Assembly: GCA_963580455.1 (NCBI GenBank)
Contig: OY756972.1
Coordinates: forward strand, 5,657,001-5,721,000
Direction of reading: 5' to 3'
Source: Euonymus europaeus
Taxonomy: Eukaryota; Streptophyta; Magnoliopsida; Celastrales; Celastraceae
DNA length: 64,000 bases
Under the pieces are notes generated by a model. It was not told where the DNA came from and ran no database searches. It was given only the letters and a program-made list of their open reading frames with translations. Numbering within the stretch: position 1 is the first letter of the stretch; each line of letters opens with the position of its first letter. The position numbers and the translations under genes are program-made. Of this stretch, positions 24,064-35,221 are shown piece after piece.

Positions 24064-25718
24064 CATTGTGTAAGTTTATTGCACATGTGCATTTATCGTA
24101 AATTGAATGTCGACTCATTTCTCATCGATTCCTTTAATTTGGTTTTGGTTGGCAAAGCAAAGTGCAGTGTAGAGCACAAAGCTGAGTGCAGAGAGTTTCA
24201 AAGAGCGTTTTCTTTTTTGTTTTTTTTTTATTGCAGAAGAAATTTTGACAAGACAATGCAAAAGAAATTTTGGCAAGGGGCACCAAGACAGTGCAACCAA
24301 AAGAAGAAGAGTACACGGAGAGAACAAATGAGAAATCAAAATGTAAATTAGGTTACATCAGGACTGACTAAGACTATTAAAGAGATTGTTGCTCTGTCTT
24401 GAAAATCAGAATTTGGTCATGGAGTGCCAGTTATCCATGAACTTGTCTTGCTTGGATTCTTTCTCAGTTACTCACTCAATAGGACGATGATCAAGGTAAT
24501 GATGCAGATGAAGACATTGGGGTTATAGTTTCAGGTCTTCACTGTAAGATCACGGTGCACTTCATACCGTATCGTTTGATTTCTCTCATTATAAGCTTCT
24601 GGAACCAAATCAAACCTGGACTTTACTCACAGAGTTACAGTTCTATGTTTTCTACCTATTTCACATCGTTTATCTTTTTTTTTTTTTTTTAAGTTTGAAT
24701 TTAAAGACACATCTTGATGCTTTTTGGTCCTAGTCTTTTGGACTCTTGGTTAAGTTGGTTGGATCACTCATTTGGTCAACCTCGAGTGTTTGACAATTTT
24801 TCTGGTTGTTCTGGCCTTTTGTGCAACTTTACAAATTGATTGGCCTTTTGTTTTGGCCTTCTTTTGTGGAATGCATGGTGTTTCACGAACGTTGTAAAAA
24901 ATCACGTTAACATGGAGATCGTATATAATTGTTATAAAAAACGTGTTTTAAATAATAAAGGAGAGAGAAATAAAAATTTAAACAAAGTAAAAAAACAAGA
25001 CCGTTAATATGAAAGGTTTAGAAAACCTTGACATCTCTCCCGACTGTCCAAATTTTTAGCCACTCTTCTACCCTTCATTTCTCGTAGAGAAAAAACATTG
25101 AAATTGTTTTGAATACCCAAGAAAATATTAATCATTCCAATTGTTTGTATTTTAAGCATATTATGACCTATAATATAATTTTTTCTGTATATTTTGTCTC
25201 ACAGTTTTTTTTTTACACCGTGGGTAAAAGTTAAAACAACATTTACTGCTATTTTCCCCTTTTCATCTATGATTACTTGGGACATTTTTTCTTCCCTTTG
25301 TGCTGTAAATGGTATGACTTCTTCTTATCTTTTAGTCTTTTAGATACGTTTAATTATTAACAGATGCAAATTAGAGTTTGATAAGCAAGTTAAGTCTATG
25401 ATGTAAAATCCACCAAATCCCTTGAGAATCATTGATTAAAATATTTAATTGCAGTATATATAGTTGTGCACCTTATGTTTTGGGTCAATGATTGGAACCA
25501 TAGTTTGTGGCTTCCTTGTGCGAGATCCCCACGAATCAGGAGGAAACTAAATTTTAAAGGCAACTTCCACATGCCTGCGTGCACGTTGATTGCAATATAG
25601 TTAGGTCAATGACTAGTAATAAACCAGATTACATTTTCCAATTGATGAATCCTTTTCCCCAGATTGTGCTATTTTTCACAATTTACCTTGCCTGTGATAA
25701 GAGAGTAATAAATATATT
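24064..25718. other. Intergenic AT-rich DNA, no gene recognised
   Basis: Only short frames occur, none with a familiar domain. A T18 run lies at about 24673-24690. I see no paired transposon ends. Confidence 0.45.
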
Positions 25719-25930
25719 ACTATGATAATCATTTTTTTTGTCTAGAGCGTCCGGTGACCACAGTTAATCCTGTTACGACTAAATCCGGACCGAACCTGGA
25801 GGATCCCAGGACAAAGTTCTCCCAACAATGATTTTTTCCATTCACAAGAGTCAAACTCGATATCATACTTAAAGAGAACAATCATCGTGGCACTTGAACC
25901 AACCACTTGTTAGTTACTAAGGTAATCATT
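25719..25930 (-). mobile_element. Probable SINE with ~15-bp target duplication
   Basis: The body is 25734-25915 on the minus strand, ending in an A8 tail (T8 at 25732-25739 on plus). It has a B-box-like gagtttgactc and a start with 'gtggttggttcaagtgcc'. The flanks 25719-25733 and 25916-25930 match at 13 of 15 positions. It is less certain than the SINE at 22562 because the A-box is weak. Confidence 0.5.
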
Positions 25931-26419
25931 ACTCACATCTCTCCATGGATAACCATTACATCCAAAATTTAAAAAAAATTCCTTAAAAAAAATTCTCAAG
26001 ATAAATAATATACATGTCTATCAAATATGAATGTTTATTTATCCATGTATTTTTAATTACTTTTATAATCATTACACCCCTCTAAAGATAGAATCCACCA
26101 CAAAATACAGAAGTTTTTTTTTCCACAAAACCAAGCCATTATGCACACAAAAGTACAACAAGAGAGCCATGTGAACATGGGTTTTGGTCTATCTAATAAC
26201 CTAAATCAACCCATGTTTTGTCAATAATAATTTACAATTACAAAACATGTCAAAGAAAAGATTGAATCTTCAACCCAAACCTTACACGAACTCAAAATTT
26301 GTTAACCAAAATCTACACAAGGGGTTAGTTCAAGTCTTTAACCCCAAAACCAGACCCAACAAAAAGAAAAGAAAGAAAGAAAGAAAAAGAATGAAAGAAC
26401 AGAGTTCAGATCCTAAAGT

Positions 26420-27265
26420 TCACCAGCTCTTTTTATGTCCATGTTTACGCGGCGACGATTTGTCTTTAACTGGTCCAGAATTGTTGGTCTTAGGAGAAGA
26501 TAACCCATCAATGGCCATCTTATTGTCACTGAATCTTCTTACATACACCTTCTTATTATTCTTTGTAGGCATTTTTGAATCCGAACTAGTCAAGCTAGGC
26601 ACTATGTACCATCCAAGAGCGGTACAAAGTATTGCAAAAGATCTCCCAAACAGAGCCAAGAAGAACAAAATCAGTATTATTGCCAATGGGAGATAATAAG
26701 AAGGTCTTCTCCATTTCTGTAATCTTAAAACAGTACTCCATTTAAGCCTTTTCTTCTCCACCTCTTTTGGTTCCAATTTGGATTGCTTGACCTCGTCAAC
26801 TGCTGTTGTAACTATTGGCTCTGCTTTAACCTTATGATCTGGGATTTCTAAATCATGCTTAGCTTCTCTGTTCTTGTTGAGTTTCTTCTTCTCTTTCTCC
26901 GTCTCTGTTTTGTTTTCCTTCAATTTAACAACGATTGGAATACAATCATTCTCATTGGTGTAAACAAACCTGACAAAAGAAACATCTTTTGAATCCACTT
27001 GCGAGTAAATCCTCTGCCTCTTCTCCTCCAATTCTGCTAAAAGCTCAGAGAACTTGTCGAGCCCGCGAGTCGAATACGGGTTCTTGCTATCCTTGTTGTT
27101 GTTATTTCTGCTGTTCTTATTGCAAAAGCTGTTCTTCTTGCAAAAGCTGTGCCTGCTGGGACTGCTTGTTTTTCTGGGTGTTGAAGGAAGACTACTCCAT
27201 GGTTTCTCTTCTTTCTCTCCATCAGGAAAACCACTGCCACAGATGAAAGGACTCATGACCATCAA
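26420..27265 (-). CDS. ZCF37-like protein with a C-terminal-half membrane segment
   Basis: This is an intronless 281-residue frame. The plant-specific block NPYSTRGLDKFSELLAELEE, continuing KRQRIYSQ, at residues 62-89 is followed by VSFVRFVYTNENDCIPIVVK at about 95-114. This pattern I recall from Arabidopsis ZCF37 and its relatives, whose molecular function is not established. A lysine/glutamate-rich linker (115-170) follows. A single hydrophobic span at about 191-222 (YYLPLAIILILFFLALFG) suggests membrane anchoring, with a basic serine-rich tail of about 55 residues. Asn/Lys/Ser-rich low-complexity sequence lies at 35-60. The start could be Met1, Met2 or Met4. The role is not inferred. Confidence 0.78.
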   Translation of the reverse strand: MMVMSPFICGSGFPDGEKEEKPWSSLPSTPRKTSSPSRHSFCKKNSFCNKNSRNNNNKDSKNPYSTRGLDKFSELLAELEEKRQRIYSQVDSKDVSFVRFVYTNENDCIPIVVKLKENKTETEKEKKKLNKNREAKHDLEIPDHKVKAEPIVTTAVDEVKQSKLEPKEVEKKRLKWSTVLRLQKWRRPSYYLPLAIILILFFLALFGRSFAILCTALGWYIVPSLTSSDSKMPTKNNKKVYVRRFSDNKMAIDGLSSPKTNNSGPVKDKSSPRKHGHKKSW

Positions 27266-28137
27266 TACTAGAGAATTGAATCAGTTTTCGTTTTGTTTGT
27301 GCAGAGAGGGTATCAAATCAATTTCTGGATAACTTTTTGGGAATTTGACATATACATAGAGGCATAGCGAAGGCCAGAATGGTCGTATATATTGATGTGA
27401 TTAGAAGACCAGATCCAACGCCAAGCTTGGTCAATTTGAAGGTTTGACAAAAAAGGATAGAAACTTCTATGTTAATTTCCGTGTCCTCTGACTTCTTGCA
27501 CAGGAGGGGCAGCGACACTATCCTTGCTATTTATTTAATCTGCACGAACAAAGCTTGGAGAAGGGGACATGGAAGAAGAAATATCTGTATGATTGAAGAT
27601 TTAGAATTTAACATGACTCTTGTTAAAATAATCAATTTTGGAGTAGTTAGTCGAGCGCGAATGGAAAAATAAAATAAAATAAAATAATTTCTAGAATAAG
27701 GGTGTCCAATATTTTCTCCTGATGGGTCCGGGTCGGTCCGGTTTCAGAAATCGGATTTGGAGTTGTAGCACAGTTGTTCAATGAGTCTGGGTTAGAGTTC
27801 AGATAGACCATTTTTTCATCAGGTCCATGACCGGGTATACCCCTATCCGATTCGATAAAGAGGATCTGTTTAGTGTTTAATTACATGGCTAATCAAGAGT
27901 TGGTAGGGTAAACAATAATGTTAATTTTTTTCTTCAGGGGATTTGTTGAGCTTGAGCCACACACAGCCAACACAATGACTTATCTCTTGAAGTCTTGTAG
28001 ATAAGATAAATGTTAGAGAATTTCATTTAATCATGCCAGCATCACCAATATTTCTACCTACTTTTCTTCTTGAGATGTCATGGCAGGTTAGTTGTTACTT
28101 GATGGAGAATATATAATCATTTTTAGGGATAAATATT
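27266..28137. other. 5' flank of the ZCF37-like gene
   Basis: No gene was seen. It presumably includes the promoter of the minus-strand gene. A short (aaaat)n run (aaataaaataaaataaaat) is present at 27666-27688. Confidence 0.4.
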
Positions 28138-28310
28138 AATTTGTCCCTCTATTTATCAAAACATGTCAATCAAACTCCTGTATTTTAAAACGGGTAATTC
28201 GAGCCCCTCTACTTTTGATTTTAGTGATAATCATTCGAAAAATATCTTAACAGTTTATGAAAATAGAAGAGCTTGATCGACTTGCTTTGATAAATATAGG
28301 GGTCAAATTG
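28138..28310. repeat. Short MITE with ~36-bp imperfect inverted ends
   Basis: The left end aatttgtccctctatttatc matches the complement of the right end (aatttgacccctatatttat) and pairing continues for about 36 bases. The whole can fold into a hairpin of about 173 bases. A partial direct copy of its interior ('gaaaaatatcttaacagttt') follows at about 28352-28376, suggesting a second truncated piece. Confidence 0.5.
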
Positions 28311-29990
28311 ACAATTATAAAAATAATCAAGATCTTAGTGGCAATCATCTGAAAAATATTTCAACAGTTTATGACACTTATTTGAATATGATTATTACTG
28401 AGATCTGTAGCATTAGTGATATTTTTACAATGATATTTTCATGTTTAGCTGAATGTGACAAGAAGATTGTGGTTGGGATTTGGAAGATTTGGACAAAAAC
28501 ATCAACACCGGCAATATTGGTATGCTGGAAATGGACAAAGTCAATGGCTGAATACGTTGGAGATAATGAAAGATTGAAACTTAAATGAAGAATATAAATA
28601 AATAAACCAAAATGTCTAATCTCGCTTAGTCTATGCAACACAAAGCAGAAGACTTGGATAAATAATTATATGTATTATGTCACTAATTACGTACAACACA
28701 ATGCAATCATGATGTTGGACTTTAGCTTATGTGTTTAGTTTGCAATATTTAGAGTTAATTAGTATAATAATTCACTAATACAATTCCTTTATGCTACTTA
28801 ATTATGATGTTTAATCTCACATGTGTATAAGTATTTGTTTAATAATGATTAAGAAATTTATTTTATAATAACAACATATTTGTCCATTTATTCAATAAAC
28901 AATAGTTGTGTTTGCACACAATTATTCCTACATCAATAGTTGAATAGTTTATAAATATAAAGTTATATTTTCGACAATAGAGTTTTTTTTCCTTTATGAT
29001 TAGTAATTGTTAGAGTTTATATTGAAAATTATTAAAATATTGAAATTGTAAAATAATTTCAATTGAATTATTATTATTATTATATTTAATTTTATTTATT
29101 ACTAATAATTTTCGGTATTTCCTTTTTTTAAAAGAACTATATAACATAGTAATATAACTCTAATGGAATTATTACTATTTTTATTTATATATTCTTAAGT
29201 GCATATTTAAAGTAATAAAGTTCTAAATAAATTATGTTTTTAATTATCATAGAATAGATGTAGCTCTAATAAATTAAAAATAAATTTTATTTTAAAATAT
29301 TATTAAGGGTATTTTATTATTATATTTTTATTTAAGATGATATAATTATTTTTTTTGGAAAAAATTGGGGTGAAAACTTCAAAGCATCTTAGATGATATA
29401 ATTTTAATTGAACTACTTTTAAGCTTTTATTTTTTTATTTGATGTCAACGTATGAGTTATAAATAATTATTTCTTTCTATATAGGAATATAGATTTTCGT
29501 ATTGATAAATGTAATTATCTAATAATTTATAATTTTAATGAATAAAATTAACGATAATTTTGGTTGATACAGCCAAATCAAGTCAACAAACGATTTAAAT
29601 TTGTCTTTCTTGGATGTCAAGTAAATGAAAAGAAGGTTCCATAATTTATGGGACGTCGCATTATTCAATTATATGATATAAAAGGTAATTAAGTGTGGTC
29701 CAATAAAGAGCATAAAATTTACAGTCATATATATTTTTCTTATAAAACAAAATGGTGGGCTCCATTCTATAATCCAAGAGACACAAATTCAATATTTAAT
29801 ATATGAATTTTCATTATTAAAAATTGGACAAATTAGATAAAAGAACACAATCATGTTTAATTTTAGAAGGAAGTTCAACTCATTTAAAAAATTAGAAATA
29901 AGGACAAAATAATTAAACTATCCAAACTATCTCTCTCATCCATTATACGTGGTCTTCATCTTCGACAATCATATCTCCTCTTCCCGACAT
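28311..29990. other. Very AT-rich intergenic DNA
   Basis: No gene or paired ends were seen. Base composition from about 28700 to 29900 is extremely A+T-rich, with many taa/tta words (for example attattattattat near 29070). Confidence 0.5.
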
Positions 29991-30000
29991 CTGATAGAAG

Positions 30001-30210
30001 AGAGACCATTGTCGTTGAAATTGTATCATCGAGAAGAGTCCAACGATGATGGTTTCTCCTCTATCTACCGCTGGAAAAGGTCGGATCAAGGCAAAACGTT
30101 CGAAACACATTTTGCCTCGATCTGGATGTTTCTGACATCGGATTGAAGCGATACTTGTGGCGTTGGATTCGTATCGGCCAAACGATTCCAACGCCACCAG
30201 TCTTACCTCC
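30001..30210. repeat. Two palindromic modules, left side of the 30-32 kb composite repeat
   Basis: Module a (30001-30058) pairs gagaccattgtcgttg with ccaacgatgatggtttctc. Module b (30139-30210) pairs cggattgaagcg..ggcgttgga with tccaacgccaccagt..acctcc. The spacer 'aaacgttcgaaacacatttt' followed by 'gcctcgatctgga' resembles the spacer between the modules at 31887-31957 in reverse and forward pieces. This matches the modules at 31656-32035. Confidence 0.55.
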
Positions 30211-30359
30211 ATCTAACGTCAGAAACAGCTACAATAATGAAAAGAAATTTTAGGGCGTCGTCAGAGCTTCGCGGTGGCTTTTCGGCTACTATGAACTTCT
30301 GTTCTGGCTGCCGTAGGTCGGGCTTTACTCCTCTCATAGTTGCGCTTCTTTTGAGACCA

Positions 30360-31265
30360 AAGACAATCATTTTGATGGTCGGACAAAAAAGTTAGGTAAA
30401 AAAATATGAAATCATAGTTTTAAAACTATTTTTCTCTGTATAACCTATATTTCTCTGTAGAACCTTTATTTATCTTAATAATCAATTTTTCTCTGTAAAA
30501 TATATTTTTCTTTATACAATACACCCAAAGCTCGTATTCAATACTAAAACCCTATGTCCCAAAGTTCAAACATAGGCAAAAAAATATCAAATCATAGTTT
30601 TCGTTCTATTTCTAGTGTATAACTTTTTTTCTTTTTATAATCTATATTTCTCTGTAGAACTCTTTTTCTCTGTAGAACATATATTTCTCTGTAGAATCTT
30701 TATTTATCTTTATAATCACTTTGTTCTTTATACAATAGACCCAAAGCTCGGATTTAATACTAAAACCATATGTCCCACGGTTCAGACATAAAAGTCAGGC
30801 CAAAAACTATGAAATCAAAATTTTCTTTCTACTGCTAGTGTATGACTCATTTTCTCTTTATAACTTATATTTCTCTGTAAAACTTTTATTGCTCTGTAGA
30901 GCTCTTTTTCTCTGTAGAACCTATATTTATCTTTAGAATCACTTTTTTTCGTAAAATATCTTTTTCTCTATACAATAGACCCAAAGCTCGGATTCAATAC
31001 TAAAATTCTATGTCCCAAGTGATGAACCCAGTTTCGACATAAAAGTCAGGCCAAAAAATATGAAATCACATTTTTCGTTCTACTATTAGTGCATAACTCT
31101 TGTTCTCTTTATTAACTTATATTTCTCCGTAGAACCTTTATTTCTCTGTACAATTCTTTTTTTCTACGTAATTTTTTTCTTTATTCGACAGACCCAAAAC
31201 ACAGATTCACTACTAAACCTTTATGTCCCAAGCGATGAACCTCAAGGCTCGGATTCGTTAAACCC
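30360..31265. repeat. Degenerate tandem array, unit about 213-240 bp, four units
   Basis: The phrase 'acccaaagctcg' (or 'acccaaaac') starts units at 30523, 30739, 30979 and 31192, with spacings 216, 240 and 213. Each unit then has 'actaaaa..tatgtccca', 'aaaaaatatgaaatca' and several 'tttctctgtagaac' words, which are themselves a smaller internal repeat. A fifth, poorer unit lies at about 31400-31480. No coding potential. Confidence 0.7.
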
Positions 31266-31655
31266 TAACGGGCTCAAGGAACGGATTCATTACTAAAATA
31301 TTAAATGTCACAAGTGCTAAACCCTAGGGTCCTAACTACAAAACCCTAACGGGCTTGGGTATCCTAAATACTGGGGGTTCAAACTTCCAAAATTGGTTAG
31401 AACTATTTTTTTCTCTATTCGACGGATCAAAACCCGGATTTGCTATTAAAAACATGTGTCCCAAGTGATGAACTAGAAAATTCAGATTCACTAAACCAAC
31501 AAATTCTTAACATTGGAAGAACTTAAAACAAGACCTAGATAATGGGCCAATAATATCATCATAAAATGTACAGTGTTATTTTTCTCTGTAGAAAATATTT
31601 TTTCTATGTAGAACCTTCGAAAATGTTTTTTGACTAGGTAATCACTTTTCGATGA

Positions 31656-32035
31656 CGGATTGAGGCGAGACCAGTGACGTTGGAATTGCCCGACCAAGAT
31701 GAGTTCAAAGTCACCGGTCTCGTCTTGATCCGTCTTCAGAAACGGCCATATCGAGGTAAAACATGTTTTTGATTGGTGCCGACTATTTTGCATTGATTTG
31801 GAAGTTTCCAAGGTCGGATCTCGACAAGTCTAGTGACGTTGGATTTGTCTGGGCCTAACAATTCTAATTGATCTCACCTTGATCTGACTCGAGAAACGAT
31901 CGGATTGAAGCAAATCGTGTTATGAACGTTTTGCCTCGGATAGACAGTTTTTGATGTCGAATCTTGGCAAGGACAATGGAGTTGGATTCGTCTCGACCTC
32001 ATGATTCCAACGGCACTGGCCTCTCCTCAATCCAA
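31656..32035. repeat. Three palindromic modules at ~150-bp spacing, right side of the composite repeat
   Basis: Modules lie at 31656-31732, 31814-31887 and 31957-32035. Each begins cgga(t/c)t.. with a '(a/t)gtgacgttgga' arm and closes with the inverted partner (tc.ccggtctc..cttgatccg type). The central module is the most decayed. They are close relatives of the modules at 30001-30210. Confidence 0.6.
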
Positions 32036-33798
32036 AGTCGGAAGCATCCGCAGCGAGAAAAATAAGTTTTCAATCATATTTGATTGGAATAACAATGACA
32101 AATCTGAAATTTCAAGTTTTGTCCTTAATTCAATAAATTTAAAAATCAGTTGGACCTTAACTAACAAAAAAAATTCGGATGTCCTTTTGCTCTTAAAAGT
32201 TAGTAAATTTGGACATAAGCCTAATTTCCCCTTAAAAATTTAGAATTCATTCATTATATTTGGGTCGAACACTTGGGATTGGATTTCTGAGCTTTTTGCC
32301 TGAGGACTCTTCCAAATACTAGCCATCTTCACTTGAAAATGACAAAGTTTAGGGAGTCTGATGGCCCGTGTTGAGCTCCGTAGACACTCATACGATCAAG
32401 TTTTTCAAACTCAACGTATAGCTTAATAGTATATTGTAGTACTTAGCGAATTAACTTGACTCCATTCCACTTTTGATAGGAGGGGAATCAAATGTGAATC
32501 CTCCTTAATCCGGTCGATCAGTTGAGATTCTCCAATTGATTGCTGATTTTATATCAACCAAGCTTTTTAATACAGAAAAGACCACAAGTAGGAACATATT
32601 AAAAATGTCCAAGAAAAAAAAGCCAACCAAAAGAGATGGCAGAAGGACAACCTAATCCTTGAAAACGAGAAAAAAGATCATCAAAGAAGCCACGATATAA
32701 AAAATTTATCGATATAAAAGTTTTATTTATTGACCAAATTAGGGTAGGTAGACTAATCTAATTAATTACTTTTGGTTTTTAATAATTATATGAAATTAAT
32801 TGAAAATAGTTTAAAATAAAACTTGTTACAGTAAATTACACTCCTTAATCTTTTATTATATAAATCATAAATCCATTAAAAATAATAATGTTTACAAACT
32901 ATTTAAAATCAAACAAAATTCGACAAGTTAGGTCGTATTTTAAGTAGGTTGGAAATGGATGACTGAAAATGAAATAAATGGACGTATATATCCAAATATA
33001 TATTCGATTGATTGATTGAGATTAGACTCAATTCATTTAATGTATTGCCCGTTTTGGATCCAAGACTCTTATAATTCATCCAGTAGTCATCTTATAAATC
33101 ACATTATTTGATATTCTCCGAGTGACATGAGATGATTGTAATAATGCAATCATTATATATGCTTGTTCTTATCATCAAAATATACATTTAATTAATTAAT
33201 AATACCCATGAAATCTTCCTACACCTAACTAATTTGACAAATACAGGCTCAGATAGATATATGTATGTGTTACAATGTGACCGCTGTCAATTAAATTAAT
33301 TAACAACTAAAGTAAAAAATTAGTGGTGGTATTAGGTGTCATAAAAATCTTGTTTACATTGATACAACCACAAATGGGAAGAAAACCCCATCTAAAATGG
33401 ACTTTTTAAAAAAAAAAGACGTTTAACTACTAAATAAGATTAATTATACTTATTAATATCTAATTAATTATATCTTGACTGAAAATTCAAAACTAATTAT
33501 TATTTTTTGCATCCAGTACACAACTAATATATGGAATTAGTAAGACAAAGTGGCGGTCACGACATAGTTCGTTCAATTATGTTTGGCGTAGTACGACAGT
33601 TAGCCCCTATTCCACGTGCATGTGGTCCCCATTTTGCTAATTTGCTCTTTATAATTAATTTAAAGGCTTGTTTGGTTTGTTATCTATTTTTGTTTCCGTG
33701 TTTTCTATTTGTTCATCTTTAGAAACGTCTTTTTTGTTTATATTTTCAAATTATTTCAAGTGATTTTTTGTTTCCTGTATTTCTTTTAAAAAAGAAAA
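32036..33798. other. Intergenic DNA without recognised genes
   Basis: This is AT-rich and no domain was seen in its short frames. Nothing else was recognised. Confidence 0.45.
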
Positions 33799-34209
33799 TG
33801 ATATGTAGCCCAAATTTTGGGAAACAATGATAGTCCATATTTAATTATTCTATTAAATTTTCTATTCTTATTAGTTATTTCACTGTCTTAATCAATATGC
33901 TGAACATTTATTTGATTTTATGGTTTTATTTTAATTATTTATTAGCTCATTAGAATATTCGTTCCTCTTAGAGTTTAATTAACATTTATTGTTTAGGTTA
34001 TAGCATAGAAATTCGATGCATGAGCCGTTAGGGTTTCAGAAATCCGTTTCCTTTAGAGTTTAACACTCCTTGTTTAAGTTACAAAATGAAAATCTAATAT
34101 AAGAGTCCGTTAGGGTTTAGCGAATTCGTTTTCTTTAAAGTTTAACACTTATTGTTTAGATGTTTAGATATGGGCTATCATGAACTACTAAAATATGAGC
34201 TATTTATCA
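33799..34209. repeat. MITE copy 1 with internal ~95-bp tandem repeats (family also at 45966-46371)
   Basis: The left end tgatatgtagcccaaatttt and the complement of the right end (tgataaatagctcatatttt) pair for about 35 bases. The interior has two to three tandem units built on 'gttagggtttagcgaa..gtttaacacttattgtttag'. The same organisation, in the same orientation, is found at 45966-46371. Confidence 0.65.
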
Positions 34210-34777
34210 CTAACCTTTTTAAAATGAACCATCAAACGCGTTTTTGAAGTTGTTTTATGTTTTTAGAAAAATGAAATAAAAAACACTTGAAAAACAAACA
34301 TGTTGTTAAACTCTAGTACTTATCCACAAAAAGAAAAAAATATTGTCTTAATTTTGTCGAAATATCTTGATAAGTAGTAAAATAAATTTTGTTGGATCGT
34401 TATTATTATTATTATTATTTAAAAAAAATATTAACAAAATCTTCTAGAAGTATCATGCGCATGTGCAACGCTATCGAGAGATTAATTTAATTAACGAAGG
34501 GGCACTACCATTAATTCTTTGATTCCATTTTGTTCTACTGGATTTTGCACATTCGTATTTGACTATTCCCTTAATATCTTCTAGAAGCATATATGTAACG
34601 CCGGATATAAACTGGCATAAAGTCTAGTAACAATTTTTTTCAAAGTCAATATTGGTTAATAGTCAGTCAATTGAGTCTTTCCAAAATAATCACATTGTAC
34701 CATCATAGTAAATATCTCATAGGCGCCACGTATAAGCTGCAAAAAATAAAATGTAAATTAAAGTGTCAAATATTTAG
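34210..34777. other. AT-rich spacer
   Basis: No gene or repeat is recognised apart from a (tta)n-like run near 34402-34420. Confidence 0.4.
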
Positions 34778-34970
34778 GTTATGCTTGACATGAGAGTTGA
34801 GAGACGTTGTGTTGAGAGGGATTGGATTGGGAGGAATTCATAAAAGTGAACCCTTGCTTGATATTGAGGGAGGTTGGGAGGAGTTGAGAAAATGGATATT
34901 GACGCAAAGCAAGGGTTCGAAGGGGTTCGCGAATAGTTCGGAGCTTCCTAACACCTCTCAAGCAGGGCCT
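34778..34970. repeat. Possible MITE with GG..TGCTTGA ends
   Basis: The left end ggttatgcttgacatgag and the complement of the right end (ggccctgcttgagaggtg) give a short, imperfect inverted repeat around a purine-rich body. The 'caagcagggcc' end is a phrase common in small plant elements. No target duplication was fixed. Confidence 0.35.
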
Positions 34971-35221
34971 TAAGTAAAACTTATAGATGGGGTAAATGCT
35001 ACATTTAGTTAGTCCCTCATAGATGGGGCTATTACGACTTGGCCACTACATGATATAAGATATTACAAATTGACCATTCATTTTATCAAAATGTTACGAT
35101 GTTAGTTTGATCCCATCCCCGATCAGTCAAAATGATGACGTGGATGTTGACCAAAACATTTTCCGTTTATTTTTTTGGACGTGGATGGACAGAGTGGATG
35201 TTTGTTTAGCATAAACCACAA

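Noticed and set aside
30360..31265. CRISPR-like or satellite array
   Set aside because: Units are long, degenerate and without unique spacers, and the genome is a plant. It is a tandem repeat inside a composite element.
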